DNA of 64,000 nt, taken from assembly GCA_965649825.1 (NCBI GenBank), contig OZ287694.1:1488001-1552000 (forward strand), in the 5' to 3' direction. The notes under the pieces are model-generated. The model saw only the letters and a list, made by a program, of their open reading frames with translations. It was not told where the DNA came from and made no database searches. Shown here piece after piece: positions 1 through 12,534 of this stretch; position 1 is the first letter of the stretch; each line of letters starts with the position of its first letter. A program made the translations under genes and the position numbers. Source of the stretch: Penicillus capitatus (lineage: Eukaryota > Chlorophyta).

Positions 1-1370
1 TCCTGGATGGCATAGCCACCTTGATCTTTACGATCTTTGCTTATATGTATGGGCACCAGGACAGCGTGGGAATAGCAAATCAGCAACTGTTGCTAGGACT
101 GTCGATTTCTTCGATGATTCTTCGATATGGGAGCTTGTTCTTCTACTGGTCTTTTGCAAGGCGAGAAATCGTTTAGTCGTAATCTGCGAGCCAGCCTCTT
201 AGATGGATGTGTGTAGGCTCAGCATCCTGTGTATCGAATGTACGCTCTTCATTCAGATCTGCATCACAACTCATTACTACAGTCACTCAGCCTTCCTGAT
301 ATCCATCTGTTGTATCCTTCAGTGGATCTCGGTACTGTTCAGATTCGCACTCATCCGATTGTCTCGTAAGTGTGTTCGTTCTTGAACTCTAGATATTCCG
401 TCTGTCACAAGCATTTGATCGAATTGGGCCGTTCATCTCGATGGTGACTTCGGCAATCAAGGACTCGTGGCGATTTCTGCTGCTCGTGGCTGTTATGATT
501 CTTGGCTACTCGATCGCATTCATGGCCCTTTTCCAGAGCGGATCCATTGAAGATGAAGACAGCAACTTCAGCTCCCTTCCACGCACAATCGAGACCCTCC
601 TCTACTCGTGCATCGGAAACTTCGAGGTTGACGTAAGTCCCTGTCCACTTCCCCTCCTATCTCCCAAATGCTGTGCTGTTTGTGTCGACGCAGATGTTTC
701 GATCTTCGAAAAACTTTCTCACAGTATGGGCTACTCTGCTGTTCGCTTCCTTCGTCTATATTGGACCGATTATGCTGATCAGTCTGCTGATTGCCATTCT
801 GACGGACACGTACGACAGAGTCCATGCAAAGCATCAAGCAGAATTGAGAAAACTCCGACTCAGGATCGTCGCCAATTGTCAGCGTTCAGAGAGTAGCTCG
901 ATCAGACATCTCCTGTAAGTTCCTCCAAGATTTAGAAACATATTCGAAGTGACAACGTTTGACGGTGCTACAGGAAAGCAATAACAGGAGCTTATAGAGG
1001 AATTAACGCCCGTCTTTCCACCCCTGTCGAAACACCAAATATTTCACTCTACTACATGTTGCTTGATGAAGATCATTCTTGCTTCCACTATTTGGTTCCT
1101 GTTGAGGGCAGCGAATCAGAATCGCCTGTTGAAGAATGGCAAGGAAGAGTGATGGCATTCGAAAGGACCATCAAGTCTGAAGCTCAAAAGAACGCGGAAG
1201 GATTCAAAGAGCAACATGCAATCTTAGAAGGCAAGATAGACGGATTAGAAGAGAGGATGAACAGAATGGAAGGTTCCACGAGCAAACTGGAAACTTCCTC
1301 GAGCAGACTGGAGGCTGCTGTGGATCAAATCCTTCAGAAGTTGGATGGCAATGGCCCGTCTTTAACCTGA
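1..1370 (+). CDS. TRP-like channel A, 3' part (5' end outside window)
   Basis: This is the 3' portion of a six-transmembrane TRP-like cation channel, identical to residues from about 294 of the complete copy at 21732-24380. Exons read 1-160, 217-331, 393-632, 694-914 and 974-1370 (stop). The introns are 56-61 bp. The first of them begins GC rather than GT. The visible part contains S1 to S6, the pore loop with Gly-Asn-Phe-Glu (exon 393-632), an S6 ending in Ile-Leu-Thr-Asp-Thr-Tyr (exon 694-914), the Phe-His-Tyr-Leu-Val-Pro motif and a C-terminal coiled coil ending in Leu-Asp-Gly-Asn-Gly-Pro. The N-terminal ankyrin part lies off the left edge. Family assignment rests on the pore/S6 pattern and on paralogues in the window. 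Confidence 0.8.
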
Positions 1371-4300
1371 ACAAACAGTCTAGCGAAGGCGAATGCCCAT
1401 TGTTGATCACAAAACCTTTCAGATCCTTTTTCTTTTCTTTATTTGATTCGCAAAGGTCGTTGCCTCGGGCGTTGGTGATTTCTGAGTGGATGTCTCTTAT
1501 CTTGTCGACCCTTTATCCAGACGTAACATGAAGATAGGCCTGATGTGTTTGGCGACGACCTTTGATGCTGATAAGTTTGATTGCTATCGGTGATCCTTGC
1601 TGGACAGTCCTAGAATTCTTTATTGATCCATCGGAACGAAACAGAATGTGTAAATATCGGGAACAATAGCGATCGACTTCACGAATCGCAGATCCTTGCT
1701 ATCTCGCGCAAAGATCGTATCTTCTGTCGGCCAATCCCCGAATTCGACAAGGGCAGCGCCCTGTCCCTGCCTCTGTTGCGAAATGATGCAATGTACTGTC
1801 GCGCCTTAAGTATGTGTGACCTGTTGCTGTCATGCCAGTTCTCTGTTCTGTCAGGCAAGACACCCAAAGCCGCTTTGCTATCACAGCATGTACTTTTTGT
1901 GTATGCACATCTGATGGCTTAATTTGCGAACTGCCTCTGTCGTTCGACAGGTATCCTCCAATCGGCAGCCAGTGTTCTGGTCACTCTCAAGTAGTTGGCC
2001 CGTTGTTGCCTCAAGGCAGGTAGTGAGCGATAGTTGAACGCATTACATTCTGTCTTTCGTCAGTAGGAAGACCGCTATGCGTCTTGCCTACTCCCATACA
2101 AATGGATGGAAGCTCGTGTGGGATGGATTCGCTAAAGGACGAAACGCTAGTCGACGGAGCAGAATTTCCGATTCTCGCCCGTGACGCCAGTTTTTGGCTA
2201 ATTTGCACACTGCTATTCGGAGACCCTTCGCTTCCCTCTCTACTGTCGTGGCCACACCCCGAAAAGCATCAAGCGCATTAGACGATACAGGAAGGGTCTC
2301 CTGGCTGCAATTTGCTGTCGATGCTCTGGAGATAAGATGTCTAACAGACAGACAGCATCACGACATGACCCAGAGCTGTCTGAGTGGATTCACAGAGTGC
2401 ATGGCGAAGGCTCTGTAGAATTCCATGTTCGACTGTTGGCGATTACCATTCGGAGCTTGTCTCATCCGTTCAGCACAGCTGATGGCTAAATGTAACTGTT
2501 CGCCATTCATACCTTGTCTTTCGACCGTCCATCGCTGTTCAAACGTCCTTCGTTCGGTGATGCGGTCCTGCCTGGCTGAGATCTATGACATGAGCATAGA
2601 TTGAATCCATTGAATCGTAATCCACTTGCAGGAGCAGCTTCTTTCAGCTGCGTTTTGTTCTTCGATTGTGACGACTCGCCGGAATTCGCCTGCCATACTG
2701 TTCTATTGTAGCAATAAAAGATACTGCGTGTTGTGTCTGATGTCCGTCGCTGGAGACACAGACTGTCTTTCTCACTTCGATGATTCCACTATCCTCTGTC
2801 GTACACGAAGGGAGGGACTTCTACAAAGATGACATTGCGAGAGGAGTCTTCGGTACAGTAGTGCTCCGAGCACTTCATCAGGCCGTAGAAATGATGGTCC
2901 CGCTGGTTTACACTCTATGGTTTCCACAGACGTTGCTGTTGACAAAGGACGATCGCGACAGAACCTGTAACGATCGACGAGTACGAGAAATTCCTGTACT
3001 AAGACGCGAAGCGGTGCGCGTCATTCTCTGACGATTCCCAGGCAGAGACCACTTGACGTGTGGCGACGCTTGCAAAGGCACGCGGCGTGTATTCGACCTG
3101 GCAGGAGATGAGGCCAGAGAAGTTCAGCAATGCATGCGTCACTAGCTTCTCTGAACTGAGATTCAAGTTTTGTTTCTCTGAGGCAGATGATGGAAGCTAC
3201 GGAGGGGCGATTTCCTATGCAGAGCAGTGGCCGGCACTTGTTAGAATGACTTTCGCACTCAAGGAGGCAATTCCTTTTGCCCATGACCTTTGATCTGTCT
3301 GCATTTGGTTGCTCTCTATATTGTGTCGTTTCATCTAAAAGGTAACACGCGCTTCTTTGAAGAGACGTGGCAACAGGTGTCGTTACATAGAGCTTCTCTT
3401 TTCCGCCAGAAATCCTAATCCGTGAACATTTCATAAAGAGAATCTGTATCAAGTGACTTGTTTTCTATTGAAAAGGGCGACGAATGTGACAAACTGTAAG
3501 CGGGCACTGTCTGAGGAGAAATAGCATCCAGCATGCAGCACGCGTCGAAGCCGACGTGGACAGAAATTGGAGCTGTTTACACATAAAGACGTTAGGACAT
3601 CGGAACGGTAAGTGTCTTCACAGAAAACTTAAACGTTGCATAGATAGATCTACAACGGATCCGTTCACTCTGATCTTTCAATTCTTGTTTGCATGTTTGC
3701 ATGCAATGGCACGACGATTAACAATGCCAGTTTCTTTTAAGAAAGGTGTAGCGATGTGACATTGTAGTAATAGATTCTTCTCTTGAAGTGGTTCGTAGAC
3801 GACTTTAGTTAGGGGCTCTCCTTTTCCCATGGCTGAAGATTTGACCGAGGCGGTACATCGACAATCAAGCATTATTTGAGCGTTCGATGTTTTGAGGTAA
3901 TGAGGTTAAAGTGATGGAGACCACACGCTACAGTACACTGTGTTCCTTCTTGCAAACCTCTACTCTTAGATGGCTGGTTATCTCCAACTTGTTGACGCAG
4001 ACAAGCAAACGGAACGTTAAGGGATGGATGCCCTTTGGAGGAGGGGAGAACAAAGAGGAGGGGACACTCATTTTTTACTGTTTCCAAGTTGCACTCTACA
4101 GACTGGTCTTGCTCTAACGACCATGAACTTAAGACAGACAGCCAGTATTTGTGTTGTCCTATCGTTCCGACTTGCGCTATCTTGAATATATCTCCTGATT
4201 TCAACAGCGTGTCCATTGTACGTACAACATGATTATTTGGAGATTAAAGGGAGACTTCTTAGTCACAGGCCATTAGTTTTGTCTTGAGTACTGAATCCAT

Positions 4301-7300
4301 GAAGACGCGGTTCTAAAAGGTTATCAGAAAGGTGTCGAGATAGTTGAAAAAGAGAACGAAAACATAAAGAAAGCTGCGCGGAATCTATTGAAACGGAGCT
4401 GCAAGGATGCCTCGCGTGTATTGCATCTCTTCTGCGAAGACCGAGAGATCTATCTGTTTAAGGAAGCTTGTTTGTCATGCTCGAGTATTTTGTTTAAGGA
4501 CCATCCAAGGCTGCGTTTACATCCGGACGACTAATAGGCCATTAAGATCGGCTGGTTTGGCCAACGCGGAGATGCGCACTTTAGCGCACACGACGATCAA
4601 CTATTGTCCTTTTGCAGGTGATGGCATGTGGTCAAACGTCGGCGATAGCAGATGACGTCGATTGGGTTCCCAATCGAAAACATGACTTAAATGGCGATAC
4701 TGATTATGAGACCTGGCAGTGTCTTCTGCCATCGACGACGTCAAGACATCTAGATGCATTGACAGAGGAAGCATCGGAGGCCGTCTGTCCATTGGACAGG
4801 AAGGGAATTAAGTCACTGAATCCCACTGAACATTACTCAAGAAGGCAAGAGACTCTTTCAAGCGCGAAAGGGATATCCAACTGTGCATGTCGTCCCAAAC
4901 TCCCAACGTAGTAGATCAGTCTGGCGGTAAGTACTATCGCCATGCAAAGAAGTAAGATAAGTGTTAGATCCATCAGCTCCCAGAACTGTTATTTAGTCAT
5001 AAGTATAATTAACTGTTCCATGTTCTTCGTTTCCAGTCTCGAGAACGAAGAAGAACAGCAGACCTCAGTGCCGCAAGGCACATCACTCTACAACTGAGCA
5101 GTCGGTGTCCGTGCGCTCCGTGCAACTTGTCGTGCCTGGGAAGCCAAGAACGGACTTTCCTCTCCCGGCACGGCTAAAGAAAGAAACATGAACAGCAAAG
5201 AGCACACTGCCAATGAGAACAAGATCCCAGAAGGCATAAAGTGGGGGCATGATGCCAAGATCTGAGTGGCGTTTGCGTGGTACATACAGATTAGCGACTC
5301 TGTAAGAGTGGATTGCTTGAATAAGAAGGGCAGCGCCTGATGGTCATACTGCACCCGCCTTAAGAATACAGCTTAGTGTAGACATGTAAAGGGCGGCGAT
5401 CGAGAGTTGGAGACGAGAAACTTTAGTTGACCACCTCATGGCTGCCGTTATTTCCAGCGCCCCGTTGAACGAAGTGGCTCTGTGCACGGATTGATACCTT
5501 TAGTTATTTCCAGTCAGGCGTCGCCCCGGGTGAAGTATACCGCCAGCCGTCCATCGGAGGTGGATGGCAACCCAGCCAACAGCCTATTCGAACAACCGTG
5601 CTTGTCAGTTCCTATGAGAGAGCGATCCGAGTTACCTGGGGGGTTGCGAAAGCTTGCAGGGCCCGCTTCTGTCACCTTCCACGACAGGGACACCGACCCG
5701 TGCAATGCCACACCCCACACCTTCACTGCATTTTCCCCCTGCAGCGCCAGCTAAGGAGTCGTGTCGGCGCGCACGCGAATAAAAAAGTACACACAAGGAA
5801 GAAACAGAAAAGAACGACAGCACAGAAAAGCAAACAGGAAAGAAACCCTCAGCTGACCGAAAAGGTAGAAGGAAGGCAAAAGACAGAAAGCAGGGGGCCG
5901 GTCTCAAGCCCAGATGGTACACAAGCAAGCAAAGACACATTCACAGGACTACAGACAATAGAATGGACTAGAATTGAAACACCATGAACGACAATCAAAT
6001 GAGGAGGGGCAAAATGACCAAAAATCACAGGTTGAAATGTAAGAGACATGAAACACACAATCAAGAAAGGGGCTATGCTGAACACAGTGAATGAAGGAAA
6101 CAGAAAGAGCAGGACCTAATCAAAGTGCTAAAAACTATCATCTAATTCGAAAGAATCTAAAAAATCCACCCAGGACGGAAAGAAAAGACCCTAATCAAGC
6201 AGAGACCCTTATAGAAAAGATGAAAATGCGGGTCCCGGGTGGGGTCTCCTTCGCCGGCCGCCTTCAGAGTACTGGCGACAGATCCGATGCAGAGCGGCTT
6301 GGATCGGGCCCAGCGCTTCCGAATGACGCCACGTCCACGCAAACTCCGCTTGGCCCACCGCAGAGCTGCGTCAGCCAGGTGCCGCCACCAGCGACGGCTG
6401 CATCTGCGACGAACACAAGTATGAATTCAGTAAGACGGCAGGGTAGCGGATGAAATTCGCTTACGAGGATTTCCCGGGGACGCCGCTGACCGGATTGTGC
6501 CTCACGAGCCATTTTTAAAGTGCTTGGCGATACGGCCGGCGATGGAAAAAACGTAGACGGTTCTGTGGCGGAAGAGGCGTGTTTTGTTCACGCTGCTCCG
6601 GACGGATAGCACAACGGCAAGCGCAGGTCGCGGACCGTAGTGTCACGGGCGCCAGTTCTGGCCGACCCCTCTGTCAGGGTATCGGACTTCGGCAATACGA
6701 ACGCAGTAAACGCGTTAAAGCGCAACGGACTTCCATCGCTGCGTTCGCTGTTTTCGGAGGGTTCAGGTTACTTCGTCGACCTAAGGACAGTTCCCGAAGA
6801 CAGATAACCTCACAAGCTGTGCGTGCGTCGGTGCACGAAGGTTGACGTTCCGAGATGAACACCTTCCGTCGCATGGCTGTCTCGTTCGGAGAGTAAGCAC
6901 CGCGACGAAGCTCTTTGCGTTTGGCGAAGTCGACGGACGGACAGAAAGGACAAATGCAGAAATGCGCGTTGTGCGGTGCGACGTCGGTTATGTTTGTACG
7001 ACGGTTAATCCTGTGTTTTGATCAGATCATCTTGACGAAGGGTATATCGCATACACAGTAAGGAACGTCCAGGGCATACACTGCCTACCGGTCCTTGCAT
7101 GTTCAGTATTTTACAAGATCTGCCGATGGTAGCTTTCCGATTGCGTCAAGGCACCGCAGCATTGAGAATCCCTGCAGCTCGAACACATGAACAAGCAGTC
7201 GATGCTGTCTGTCAAAGATACACTGACTAAGAATGATTCAGCCATTCAATGGAAGGCTGTCCGTTGATTTCATTGAGGCACCGGTTATGATATCGCATAA

Positions 7301-7959
7301 GACAGTGCAGGCGCAAATCTGCCATTTGAGGATGCAGTCTCCTCTCAAATCCAGAGTTTTTTTCGAGAGATGTCCTCGCGTCTAATGGAGTATGCAAGAG
7401 AAGTGGATCATCAGTAATCTGTGAATCCTAGAGTACAAAGTGACTAAGAAACCCTAGCCTCCTGTATCTTGTCGTGTGGACAGAGGATAAGTATATAGCA
7501 TCAATGTTTCCTTCTTCGAAGCATCTATCAGTCGCTCTTCCCGACAGTAGAAGGACGTAAGGTATGGCATGAACCTTAAATCGTTGATGTTGGATTCATT
7601 AGACATTAATGAGAAGCAATCTTTGGGGATGGAGTCGAGGAGATGTGCAATCCAGAAAGCCAATCTTAAGTGTCCCAATGCTTACAGCTCTGTCCCGTTC
7701 CCGACGAGTAACAGGGAACTTGTAAACATTGGATTGAGAAACAGAGATTTCTGTCTTTGATCAAACTCATTGGCAGCAGACATGTACGTCACACGCACAG
7801 TTTATGTCCCAGATACGATTAACGGTCTGTTAACAAAACACAATCCTAAAAATGCCCAGAGCAAATGGTCATCGACCTTTGCTCTATCCAGCTAAGAGAT
7901 GAGATCTTCCGATGGACTTTGTGCTCAACGCGGTGCGTTTGATTGTGTCACATAATTGC
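1371..7959. other. 6.6 kb intergenic stretch, no recognisable gene
   Basis: Between the channel on the plus strand and the one on the minus strand I find only short open frames with no family resemblance. The first about 600 bp resembles the DNA downstream of the channel at 48890-51239 (from 51240), so it is shared flank of A-type channel genes. A purine-rich strand and a GC-richer block lie at about 5480-6500. Several GT-AG pairs of intron-like size occur, for example a gtaagt near 4927 with tttccag near 5034, so a fast-evolving multi-exon gene or a long non-coding RNA is not excluded. The same sequence recurs unchanged at 24381-30969. Confidence 0.5.
5780..6230 (+). other. Purine-rich, A-rich strand segment
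   Basis: The plus strand is strongly purine-biased and A-rich for about 450 bp (many gaaa, aaag, gaag and acag words) and is followed at once by a GC-rich stretch around 6230-6420. Open frames here are short and low in complexity. No promoter, RNA gene or transposon end could be recognised. It is repeated at 28790-29240 in the duplicate. Confidence 0.35.
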
Positions 7960-10502
7960 TCAACTGGAAGATGGACCATTCGCATCCAGTTTTTGAAGAA
8001 TTTGGTATATGGCAGTTTCCATTCTGTCCATTCTCTCCTCCACGTGACGCCTCCAGTTTTCTTCCTGCAGTTTGTTTTCTGTTGTCTCCTTGTCAATCTT
8101 CGAGCAATGTGCTGCAAGTTCATCGATCTTCTTGTCTGTAAGTATGTGTTGCTCCTTCAACCTTCTCTTAATCTTCTGACCTTCAGACTTGATGGTTCTT
8201 TCCATCGCCACCAGTTTGCCATGCCATTCATCGTCGTGCGATTTTAGTTCATCGACTTCAGGGACCAGGAAATGAAAGTATCTTCCAGCCAGTTCGTTTG
8301 CAACAACTTTACCAGTCATCCTCACACGTTTCGATGATGGAAGCCATCGACGACAACACGACAAAAAGTGTGCAACAATTAGAATCGGAAGGTCGCTGCA
8401 CCACTAACACACATTAACAGTCAGATTCAGATTCCGATTGTTCTTTAACGACTTACGATGGCCAAAGGTCTTGAGTAAAGAGAAACTGAAACCTGGCAAT
8501 CAATCGAAGTCGGAGTCTTCGCAATTCCGCTTTCTCTTTTAATCGAACTCTGTCAAAGATATCTTGCACAATGGCGATCAGAACATTGATCAGCACGATC
8601 GGCAAAATGTAGATGAATGAAGCAAACAGCACAGTGGCCCAAATCGCAAGACGGCTATTTGAAGATCGAAACATCTGCATCACCAAACGAGATCAGACAT
8701 CAAAGACACAGCTGGAGAAATTAGCAAAGACGTACTTCGACATCGAAGTTCCCGAGGCAGGCGTAGAGGAGGGTTTCAACTGCAGGCCCAAAAGAATTGA
8801 AGTTTTCTTCGTCATTTGCATTGAGCCCTTGTGTAAAGAGCACCACAAATGCTGATGAATACCCGACGATCAAAAGAATCATTAACAGCAGAAAACGCCA
8901 GGAGTCCAAAACGGCTGAAGTCGCCACCGAGACAAGCGTCCCGATTCGTTCAAACGGATGCCACGAGAGAAACATCTAGAGTGCACGAACAAACTCAGTG
9001 GGAGGCAGAAACGATTTGGTAAACACCTCCATCCATTGAACAATGATGATCAGAGACATCAGAAAGACGCTGTATTTAATGGAACGATCGTCGAAGCGAG
9101 TGCGAAGAATCCCCAAGGATAGAGAGATTTCCGTAAGGCAGATGCCAAGCCTACAGTCATCCATCTCAGAAACAGGCTAAAAGTATAAATAGGCAAGTGA
9201 ATGCTGACCTTCGAAAAGACCGGAGGTAAGCAGCTGATGTGGTTCGTAGACAGCAATAAGCAATGATCAGGCCCTCCTGAATTATCAAACTTGACTCCTT
9301 CTCCCCAAATGTGGAACTTGACTCTCCCGTTTCAATAAAAGATGTCATCGTCATGAAGATGATGGTAAGGGCCAGAGTGGCTAAGCCATCCATAATGATG
9401 CTGGCTTGATAATCAGAGCGATAAACTCGAAACCAGTGATCAATAAAGTTCAGCAGCGTCTCAGACTGGAAAACTTCGACGGATAGGCTCAGATTGCGAA
9501 GGTATTCGCAGAGATGTTGAGCACCCTCGATAATGTTACGTCGGCGCCGTAAAAACGATTGCCATGCATTCAGCTTCCGAGGTATCGAACGACTGATACA
9601 AAAGACCTTTGCAGTGACCGTGATCTGTGGATCTGTGGTGCTGCCAATAGAGTGACCCTCTTCTTCCCAGTGCTCGATCCATAAACCCTTTCCCTGCTCG
9701 CCATCCATAGCTTCCCAGTTGTCCGGTATCGTCATCGTGATCATAGTTTTTGCAAACTTACTGTTGTTGTCAAAAAGAACCTTCGGCATTCGAAAGCTGG
9801 CATAGTCGATGGTGAACTTATCATTCCTGAGCAGATCTGCCAACACATCGGGACGCCTTTCGCCAATGACGGGCAGGTGTTTCGCCAGGAGGTCACTCGT
9901 TTCTTCGACACAAGCGTATTTTTCTGTGAGCTTGTCCAGAATGAATCTGACACTCTCGTATGTATCGCTCTCGATTGCCCAGAGCAGCAGATCTTCTCCC
10001 TCTGTTCGAAATGTCACGGCGATCCCTTCGTTCTTTGCGTAGTCGAGCAACATCTCTGCACAGTCGTATTGACCTTTTCTGATGGCATCCCAATAAATGG
10101 GACATCCGTCTTCGACTATGGCATCGAGGACATCGATTCCGTGCTGGGAGATGATCCTGTCCGTCAAACAGAACGAGCAGTGAAAGGTAGGTCGAAACGC
10201 GCAATGCTGCGCACCGGTCTACGTCTTCCGGCTTCCATGCCAACGGCGGTTCGATAACGAGACGCAGTTCGTTCGATGAACCGCTGCCTTCTCCTAAAGC
10301 AACGCATCGTCGCACATCCTTCAGTCGAAAGACGAAGAAGTTATGAGTGGCTTCAACAAACCTGAGTCGGAGATTGCGTTGCCTGCGGCGGCTCCATCAC
10401 CAAATTCCGTTCGGGCATCTGCCGCCGCAATAAAGGCAGTCTCGGTTCGTCATTCCCTTCGCTTGAAGCGATATCAGCCGTCGTCGAAAATATTGAACCC
10501 AT
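7960..10502 (-). pseudogene. TRP-like channel B, first copy; frameshift in exon 1
   Basis: Minus-strand channel gene of seven exons: 10362-10502, 10215-10293, 9209-10156, 9027-9150, 8736-8975, 8457-8674 and 7960-8395. Without the lesion the length would be about 728 residues. Exon 3 carries two ankyrin-like units (a motif Asp-Cys-Ala-Glu-Met-Leu-Leu-Asp-Tyr-Ala) and the first membrane segments. Exon 5 has S5 and a pore loop with Gly-Asn-Phe-Asp-Val-Glu, exon 6 has S6, and exon 7 has Phe-His-Phe-Leu-Val-Pro and a coiled coil. Exon 1 (Met-Gly-Ser-Ile-Phe, then Pro-Leu-Leu) is one base shorter than in the copy at 33371-33512: cctgagtcgg against cctgaggtcgg. All intact paralogues have a phase-1 intron here, and the missing base makes it phase 0, so exon 2 would be read out of frame. 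The rest is open, so the break is recent, or a sequencing error. Confidence 0.75.
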
Positions 10503-11335
10503 CTGGGAGCAGTCGCAAAAAGGAAGGGCGAATGGTGCTTAAAAAAGGCGGAAAGTGTGGCAGCGCGCACAGGATCACTGTTATTTGGAACCAGCCGCGC
10601 AGTCCTTCACGCGGCCGCATCATTGCCATTTGATGCAGCATCAACGCTACGTCTACACGTATCTCAAGCTGAATCGAGCAGAGGCAAAGATAAGACCTGC
10701 AACGAACTCTGTGCGACGTGTCATCCGACTTGGGTCGCTCATGGAGTCGATAGACTGCCTTGCAGCTCATGATTCAGCAGACACAGATGAAGAATTCCAA
10801 GCTCCTCACATGCGTCGAAGAAAAAAGACAAATTACTGAGCTCGGCAATGACGGCCTCGCACATCCGCGTCTTCCAGGAGCTCGGTGTCCACCCAAGGAA
10901 CGAATTACGTTCTGACGCAGAGCTGTGTTTGCTGGCATGGCCACATCCAATGGGCACAGTGGAATCTGCCGAGAAACACTCCAGCAAGAGAAGTCGAAAG
11001 TTTGGCATCTTGGGTTCAGATCAGCAAACGATTGCTTCTCCTTTTGAAATCGTCACATCGATCCTGCGAACATGAATGGACTTTCTCTCATCGTCGTGGT
11101 CAATACAGTCTAGTTACTGTAATGCACACAGAGGATCTGACAATTTTTGAACTTGAATGTGTGAGAAGCGCGCTTTTTGGCTGCCATATCATCTGATCTG
11201 GTCGCGACAGCGGGAGTAGAACGCGTGACGTGACTAATCTCGCTGGTTTCACATAATGGCGTCGAAGTTACATAAGCGTCTCCCAGAGAATGTTCTTCAA
11301 CAGTTGCAGCTTAGCTTATTGCATTCCCATCCTTA
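10503..11335. other. Intergenic region between channel B and serpin
   Basis: This is the space between the 5' end of channel B and the 3' end of the serpin, both on the minus strand. It is conserved at high identity with 33513-34344 but with scattered substitutions and small indels that break open frames differently in the two copies, so it is probably non-coding. It should contain the promoter of channel B. I recognise no repeat or RNA gene. Confidence 0.5.
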
Positions 11336-12534
11336 TCAGATCTTTGTCTGAGTTCCTTGGAAGAGAACGGTCCCGTCTGTTTCGTCCACAATGAAATAGA
11401 GGTAAGGACGGTCGACGATGATGTTGAACGGAGGAGGACCTATGACTGCGGATGTGGCTACAGCAATGATTGCCGTCGCCGCTGCTGCTTCCGTCCCCTA
11501 CAAGCATCATCACTCATCACTGAGATCGCAAAAGAATCGCGACCTCTTCATCCACAATGATCTTGGCCTTGTGAATGACGTCGGAGATCGCCAACGACTC
11601 GTCCTTTGTGATTCCAGAGAAATCCGCCGCAGACGAGAAGGCTGTCGACAGGCCGAGCTTCATTAGCATGTCGTTCAGAGGCTCCAGCGTCTGCTCCATT
11701 TCCCACTTGGGCATCTTGAGCAGATCGACTTTCCGCTCGACGAACCCGCTGCCAAACAGTGAGCTGATTTGCTTCCCGAGACCCCGTTCCGCTGTCTTCC
11801 ATCCGTCGAGCTTGTTCGGCAGCAGGACGTACATCGTGAATGCATCGCCCTCGTACGGCAAGGCAAACAGAACGGCGTCCAGAGCATCCACATCCTTGAC
11901 GCGAAATCTCTTATCCCTCAGCGACATGAAGGGCACCGTCTGGTCGCCGCCGATTGCATGGAAGGTGTCGTCTATTGTCCCGTCTACGGGGAAGCGCGTC
12001 TTCCAGCTTCCCTTGAAGTAGAGGGCGTTGACGGCGACGAGGACAGTGTCAGGCGAGAGGACTCCTCGTGGAATGAGATCCGGAATCAGCCCTGCCGTTC
12101 TCTGACTGACCCATGCATTGATTCGGACGCGGACGTCTTCGAAGGCTCGAAGAAAATCCACCGATTCGACGTTCGCCGACCCGATGCTCGACACGTAGGC
12201 GTCCTCGAGGGTCACAGACTGTTCGACATAGATGCGGTTCGCCATCTTCGCCACGGAGTCGCCAGAGTACTTCGTCAGTTTGGACGTGAGGTCGCCTCTG
12301 ACGCGTTCATCCTGGACACAAGTATTCGAGGCGCGTCGAACGTCGGGGAGAGCTTACATCGAAATCGAAGAGCTTCTCGAGTTCGGTCTTGGTTCTGCCT
12401 CGAGCACCGTTGTAGACGAGGAGGAAACATACGGCTATGGACAGTGGAGAGAAGATGAGGTTATCGTCTATGTGTTGCGGTCGCCATTCGGACAGGAGTT
12501 TCTGCCCGAAAGCATTCACCGAGTTCGTCGTCAT
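11336..12534 (-). CDS. Inhibitory-type serpin, copy 1 (368 aa)
   Basis: Serine (or cysteine) protease inhibitor of the serpin family. Exons are 12358-12534, 11544-12311 and 11336-11497, with two 46-bp GT-AG introns, giving 368 residues, the normal serpin core length. The start Met-Thr-Thr-Asn-Ser is followed directly by helix A and Asn-Leu-Ile-Phe-Ser-Pro-Leu-Ser-Ile, with no signal peptide, which suggests an intracellular serpin. Also visible are Val-Asn-Ala-Leu-Tyr-Phe-Lys-Gly-Ser-Trp and the breach/shutter features. The last exon begins at the reactive-centre hinge: Glu-Glu joined to GTEAAAATA, the consensus of inhibitory serpins. The scissile bond probably lies near AVAT-SAV. The C-terminus has Asp-Arg-Pro-T/Y-like and Phe-Gln-Gly-Thr blocks. 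Target proteases are unknown. A close paralogue lies at 34345-35540. Confidence 0.9.

Larger units (their letters stand above)
1..9564. repeat. Left copy of a >=9.56 kb identical direct duplication
   Basis: Every block compared here matches the segment beginning at 23011 with a constant offset of 23010. The first difference I noticed is at 9565 (T here, G at 32575). The left end is cut by the window, so the identical tract may be longer. It holds the 3' part of a channel gene, 6.6 kb without recognised genes, and the 3' half of a second channel gene on the other strand. Such identity over non-coding DNA means a very recent duplication or conversion, or a redundant assembly. I compared line by line by eye, not with an aligner. 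Confidence 0.9.

Noticed and set aside
5598-6453. Possible proteins of 129, 102 and 120 codons in the GC-rich/purine-rich block
   Set aside because: Low-complexity composition, overlapping frames on both strands and no motif; kept only as unexplained DNA.
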